A stretch of DNA of 64,000 nt from SCN-69-37 sp044507065. GTDB lineage: Bacteria > Acidobacteriota > Vicinamibacteria > Vicinamibacterales > SCN-69-37. The translations under genes and the position numbers were made by a program. Below are positions 61,262 to 64,000 of the stretch, one piece after another. The notes beneath the pieces are model-generated. The model did not search any database. It was not told where the DNA came from and worked only from the letters and a program-made list of their open reading frames with translations. Each line of letters starts with the position of its first letter. Position 1 is the first letter of the stretch. The stretch lies in NCBI GenBank assembly GCA_044507065.1, contig JBIQJY010000006.1, positions 38,792 through 102,791 on the forward strand, written 5' to 3'.

Positions 61262-61651
61262 ATGGGTAAGGATCGCACAACTCCTGAAGCGGCCGCGGCA
61301 GCCTTCGGCGTCGGACGGATTCGTCGACACCTGTTCGTGTGCACCGGTCCCGACTGCGTTTCCTCCCGGCGCGGCAGCCGGACGTGGGACTACCTGAAGG
61401 ATCGCCTCAAGCAGCTCGGCCTGAGCGGTCCGCGCGGGAACACCTACCGGACGCGCTGCCGCTGCCTGCGGATCTGCACGGCCGGTCCGGTGGCGCTCGT
61501 CTATCCCGAAGGCGCCTGGTATCGCGACGTGACGCCGGAGAACGCGGAGCGCATCATCCAGGAACACATCATCGGCGGCCGCATCGTCGATGACCTCTGC
61601 TTTGCCCGCAATCCCATACCGCTCCCCAGCGATGATCCGGAGACGCGTTGA
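61262..61651 (+). CDS. Thioredoxin-like [2Fe-2S] ferredoxin domain protein
   Basis: 129 aa. The cluster ligands fit the thioredoxin-fold [2Fe-2S] pattern: C27 and C32 (CTGPDC), then C68 and C72 (CLRIC); C66 is an extra cysteine. RRHLFVCTGPDC and PEGAWYRDVTPENAERIIQEHI match small stand-alone members. It likely carries electrons. Its stop is three bases before the radical SAM gene, and it probably serves as reductant for that enzyme. Confidence 0.88.
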   Translation: MGKDRTTPEAAAAAFGVGRIRRHLFVCTGPDCVSSRRGSRTWDYLKDRLKQLGLSGPRGNTYRTRCRCLRICTAGPVALVYPEGAWYRDVTPENAERIIQEHIIGGRIVDDLCFARNPIPLPSDDPETR

Positions 61652-61654
61652 TAC

Positions 61655-62683
61655 ATGGAAAAACAAGCGGTTGTACGTGCCTGGGGGCTGATTCTCGGCG
61701 GCTATCAGCCCAATCTGTCGATTGAAATCACGCGCGAGTGCCCGCTGCGGTGTCCCGGCTGCTACGCCTATGGCGACGAGCACCTGGGCGGCGGCGTGGT
61801 GCTGCGCGAGCTGGCCGACTACAAGGGACAGCAGCTGATTGACGGCGTGCTGGATGTCGTGCGGCGCTACAAGCCGCTGCACGTCTCGATCGTGGGCGGC
61901 GAGCCGCTCGTGCGTTACCGCGAGCTCGAGGTGCTGCTACCGCAGTTGACCGGCATGGGCGTGCACACGCAGGTCGTGACGAGTGCCGTTCGGCCGATTC
62001 CGGAAAGCTGGGGGAGCATGCCGCGGCTGCAGGTGTGCGTGTCGATCGATGGGCTGCAGCCGGAGCACGACGTGCGCCGGACGCCGGCCACCTACGATCG
62101 CATCCTGAAGCACATCAAGGGACAGCAGATCACCGTGCACTGCACGATCACGCGGCAGCAGTCGCGCGCCGGCTACATCACCGAGTTCACGAACTTCTGG
62201 GCGCCGCTGCCCGACGTCAAGCGCATCTGGTTCAGCCTCTACACGCCGCAGATCGGGGAGGACTCACCCGAGATGCTGCGCCGCGAGGACCGCGAACGCG
62301 TCGTCGAGGAGCTGACCCGGCTGCACCGGACCGAGCCGAAGCTGATGGACATGATTCCGTCGGTGGTCGAAGGCTACCTGAAGCCGCCGCAGAACCCGGA
62401 CGAGTGCATCTTCTCGAAGACGACCGCCTGTCTGTCGGCGGATCTCGAAAAGGCGATCGTGCCGTGCCAGTACGGCGGCAATCCGGATTGCACGCAGTGC
62501 GGCTGCATGGCATCGGTCGGCCTCGAGGCGCTCGGCCGGTACAAGCTCGGTGGCGTGATGCCGCTCAAGACGATCTTTGCGGGGTCGCTCGCCGTCGGCC
62601 GCGCCGCGCGCACGCTGCGCGGCGGGGAGCCGAAGCCGCGGCGGCCGCGGCTGTCGACGCCCGAGGTCAGCGCGGCGAAATAG
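61655..62683 (+). CDS. Radical SAM protein with C-terminal cysteine cluster
   Basis: 342 aa. The radical SAM CxxxCxxC is C29, C33, C36 (ECPLRCPGC), followed by a GGE-type SAM motif (SIVGGEPLVRY). The C-terminal part has further cysteines in CIFSKTTACLS, VPCQYGGNPDCTQCGC, a likely second iron-sulfur (SPASM/twitch-like) cluster. A long basic tail (GEPKPRRPRLS) ends it. The substrate is unknown; relatives modify peptides, lipids or cofactors. No precursor peptide was recognised next to it. The ferredoxin gene lies three bases upstream. Confidence 0.88.
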   Translation: MEKQAVVRAWGLILGGYQPNLSIEITRECPLRCPGCYAYGDEHLGGGVVLRELADYKGQQLIDGVLDVVRRYKPLHVSIVGGEPLVRYRELEVLLPQLTGMGVHTQVVTSAVRPIPESWGSMPRLQVCVSIDGLQPEHDVRRTPATYDRILKHIKGQQITVHCTITRQQSRAGYITEFTNFWAPLPDVKRIWFSLYTPQIGEDSPEMLRREDRERVVEELTRLHRTEPKLMDMIPSVVEGYLKPPQNPDECIFSKTTACLSADLEKAIVPCQYGGNPDCTQCGCMASVGLEALGRYKLGGVMPLKTIFAGSLAVGRAARTLRGGEPKPRRPRLSTPEVSAAK

Positions 62684-62735
62684 GACAGGACTGCGCGCCT
62701 GAGCCGATCCGGGACCGCGTGTCGCATTCCCGTGT

Positions 62736-63308
62736 ATGGAACATGGTGCCGGCCTGACAACCGCCCGAACGATCGTCTCCTGGCTCCTGCTGCTGATGCT
62801 GCCGGCCGTGGCTGCTGCGCAGGACGAGGGAGGTCGCCTCAGTGTCCAGGGCGCGCTCGGGACGAACGCCAACGTTGGCGGCAATACGCAGGCGCTGTCG
62901 GTGGGGTTCGCGATTACCGATCGCCTCGACGTGCTGGTTAGCGCCGAGCGCATTCACCTGCCGACCGAGGTGACCTACCACGAGCACGGTGTCAGCGCGA
63001 CGCGCGGCGGGACGACGACGTTCGTCAGTGGCGAGATCCAGGTGGTGCCCGTCAGGACGGCGCGTGTCTCGCCGTATGCGCTGGCCGGCGTGGGCGCGGG
63101 CGTGTCGCGTCCCAACGTGACCGACATCTTTCCCGACCGGATCACCAACGATGCGGCGCTGCTGTTCTTCGGCGGCGGCGTTCGCGTCCCGGTCACCGGG
63201 CACCTGCGGGTGTTCGCGGGTGTGCGGTTCACGCTGCAGCTCGAGGAGCGCGGCGCGGGTGTCTTCCTGTTTGTGCCGGTGCGCGGCGGGCTCGCGTGGC
63301 GATTCTGA
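62736..63308 (+). CDS. Small outer-membrane beta-barrel-like protein
   Basis: 190 aa with a signal peptide (SWLLLLMLPAVAAAQ after a 15-residue lead; the exact start is uncertain). The mature part alternates polar and hydrophobic residues in about eight strands (LSVQGALGTNANVGGN, LSVGFAITDRLDVLVSAERI, VSPYALAGVGAGVS, LRVFAGVRFTLQL) and ends GLAWRF, a beta-signal-like terminal Phe. This fits a small OmpA/OmpW-like barrel. Function unknown. Confidence 0.75.
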   Translation: MEHGAGLTTARTIVSWLLLLMLPAVAAAQDEGGRLSVQGALGTNANVGGNTQALSVGFAITDRLDVLVSAERIHLPTEVTYHEHGVSATRGGTTTFVSGEIQVVPVRTARVSPYALAGVGAGVSRPNVTDIFPDRITNDAALLFFGGGVRVPVTGHLRVFAGVRFTLQLEERGAGVFLFVPVRGGLAWRF

Positions 63309-63323
63309 GCGGCGCGTGCGGAA

Positions 63324-63500
63324 TCAGCCGGCCTTGATGATGCGGATGGCCGCGAGCAGCGTCTCGAGCTGCACGGCCACCGGGCCGAGTGCGGCCAGGT
63401 CGTCGGGATCGATTTCGTAGCGGTGTGGACTCTTGCGAATGAGGTCCATGCGGTCTGTGAGGCGGCTGAGGGCGCGAACGGTCTGGGGATCCAGCTTCAT
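63324..63500 (-). CDS. Small 58-residue protein
   Basis: 58 aa from ATG 63500 to TGA, starting MKLDPQTVRALSRLTDRMDL and ending LLAAIRIIKAG. It is helical, with IDPDDLAALGP in the middle. An AGG lies about nine bases upstream of the ATG. It is convergent with the barrel protein gene, 15 bases apart. Codon use resembles real genes of the window (G/C at third positions). No family was recognised. Confidence 0.5.
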   Translation of the reverse strand: MKLDPQTVRALSRLTDRMDLIRKSPHRYEIDPDDLAALGPVAVQLETLLAAIRIIKAG

Positions 63501-63645
63501 GAGCGTGACCTGTCAGGGTTAGGCCAGGCTGGGGAGGCTGCCCGGAGTGCGGGCCCAGTGTAGCGCGTCGGCGCGTGGTTTGGCCACGCATGGCGGCGCG
63601 CGATCGATCGCGGGTGATTCCGTGTCGCGTGATCGCGGTGCGGTG

Positions 63646-63654
63646 TGATAGATT
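63646..63654 (+). promoter_or_regulatory. Extended -10 (TGATAGATT) for the tRNA cluster
   Basis: TAGATT with upstream TGA predicts a start a few bases before the first tRNA, which begins at 63665. Confidence 0.5.
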
Positions 63655-63664
63655 TTCAGGCTGT

Positions 63665-63741
63665 GCGCCCGTAGCTCAATTGGATAGAGCGCCGGGCTTC
63701 GAACCCGTAGGTTGGGGGTTCAAGTCCCTCCGGGCGCACCA
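63665..63741 (+). tRNA. tRNA-Arg (anticodon UCG)
   Basis: 77 bases, acceptor GCGCCCG/CGGGCGC, D arm GCTC/GAGC, anticodon loop CTTCGAA giving UCG (reads CGA), T arm GGGGG-TTCAAGT-CCCTC, CCA encoded. The outermost anticodon-stem pair is a C27-U43 mismatch. Confidence 0.9.
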
Positions 63742-63812
63742 GAACGCGTGGAAAGTGGTTGGCTGGTACGTGGTTGCCGCGTGCCGGCGGGGGAGCGCCC
63801 CCGAGGTCAGAC

Positions 63813-63889
<77 letters not shown>

Positions 63890-63924
63890 TCAGCCGTTCG
63901 CGCGTTTCGCCAGATCCCCCTCGT

Positions 63925-64000
63925 GGGCCCGTAGCTCAACTGGCAGAGCAGCAGACTCTTAATCTGTTGGTTGAAGGTTCGATTCCTTCCGGGCTCACCA
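63925..64000 (+). tRNA. tRNA-Lys (anticodon CUU)
   Basis: 76 bases ending exactly at the window edge with CCA. Acceptor GGGCCCG/CGGGCTC (one G-U pair). Anticodon arm GCAGA-CTCTTAA-TCTGT gives CUU (reads AAG). Confidence 0.93.

Overview
The window is a high-GC stretch of a bacterial chromosome, most likely from an Acidobacteriota member of the Vicinamibacteria type and probably from a draft or metagenome assembly. Pointers to this are a VWA protein of the kind characteristic of Acidobacteria, a DUF5916/CBM9-like outer-membrane protein, B12-dependent ribonucleotide reductase as the only RNR seen, diderm outer-membrane assembly genes, and a 100-N scaffold gap at 26326-26425. Genes are densely packed with many 1-8 base start/stop overlaps. 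No stretch above 300 bases lacks a gene. I saw no CRISPR array, insertion sequence, phage or rRNA.

Layout. 1-5049: end of a fibronectin-III protein, a transaldolase/fructose-6-phosphate aldolase, and a three-gene biotin-dependent acyl-CoA carboxylase (carboxyltransferase, biotin carboxylase, biotin carrier). 5108-12677: an envelope module of TamB-like protein, Omp85 protein with about seven POTRA-like repeats, and a small SurA-N-like periplasmic protein. 12703-22508 (minus): a glycan cluster with four GT4 glycosyltransferases, a zinc-ribbon methyltransferase, two GT-C-like membrane proteins and a CPBP protease. 22804-26321: nrdJ with a candidate NrdR box, then an exported triple-repeat protein. 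26495-28519: a Gfo/Idh/MocA oxidoreductase and a ketose-3-epimerase-like protein. 28585-34998: recQ, a methyltransferase, a PilT-like ATPase, a YSC84-like protein, an FKBP lipoprotein, an alpha/beta hydrolase and an SDR. 34961-44678: a large membrane protein, a YprA/YprB (MrfAB-like) DNA-repair pair, rpmE, an aldo/keto reductase, an M28 peptidase and a small membrane protein. 44685-50451 (minus): the proteostasis group tig-clpP-clpX-lon. 50583-58202: tRNA-Leu, the VWA/TPR pair, the DUF5916-like protein, a WYL regulator and glutamate dehydrogenase. 58354-62683: exported peroxiredoxin, pdxH, LOG protein, truA, and a ferredoxin/radical-SAM pair. 62736-64000: a small barrel protein, a 58-aa protein and a tRNA-Arg/Arg/Lys cluster.

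Regulation visible in sequence. At least eight genes have a -10-like hexamer only 6-8 bases before the start codon and no Shine-Dalgarno sequence, which suggests leaderless mRNAs. This also corrects the start of tig. A perfect palindrome overlaps the -10 of the WYL regulator gene, and an NrdR-like box lies next to the nrdJ promoter. Function assignments rest on motifs I can read; no database search was possible.
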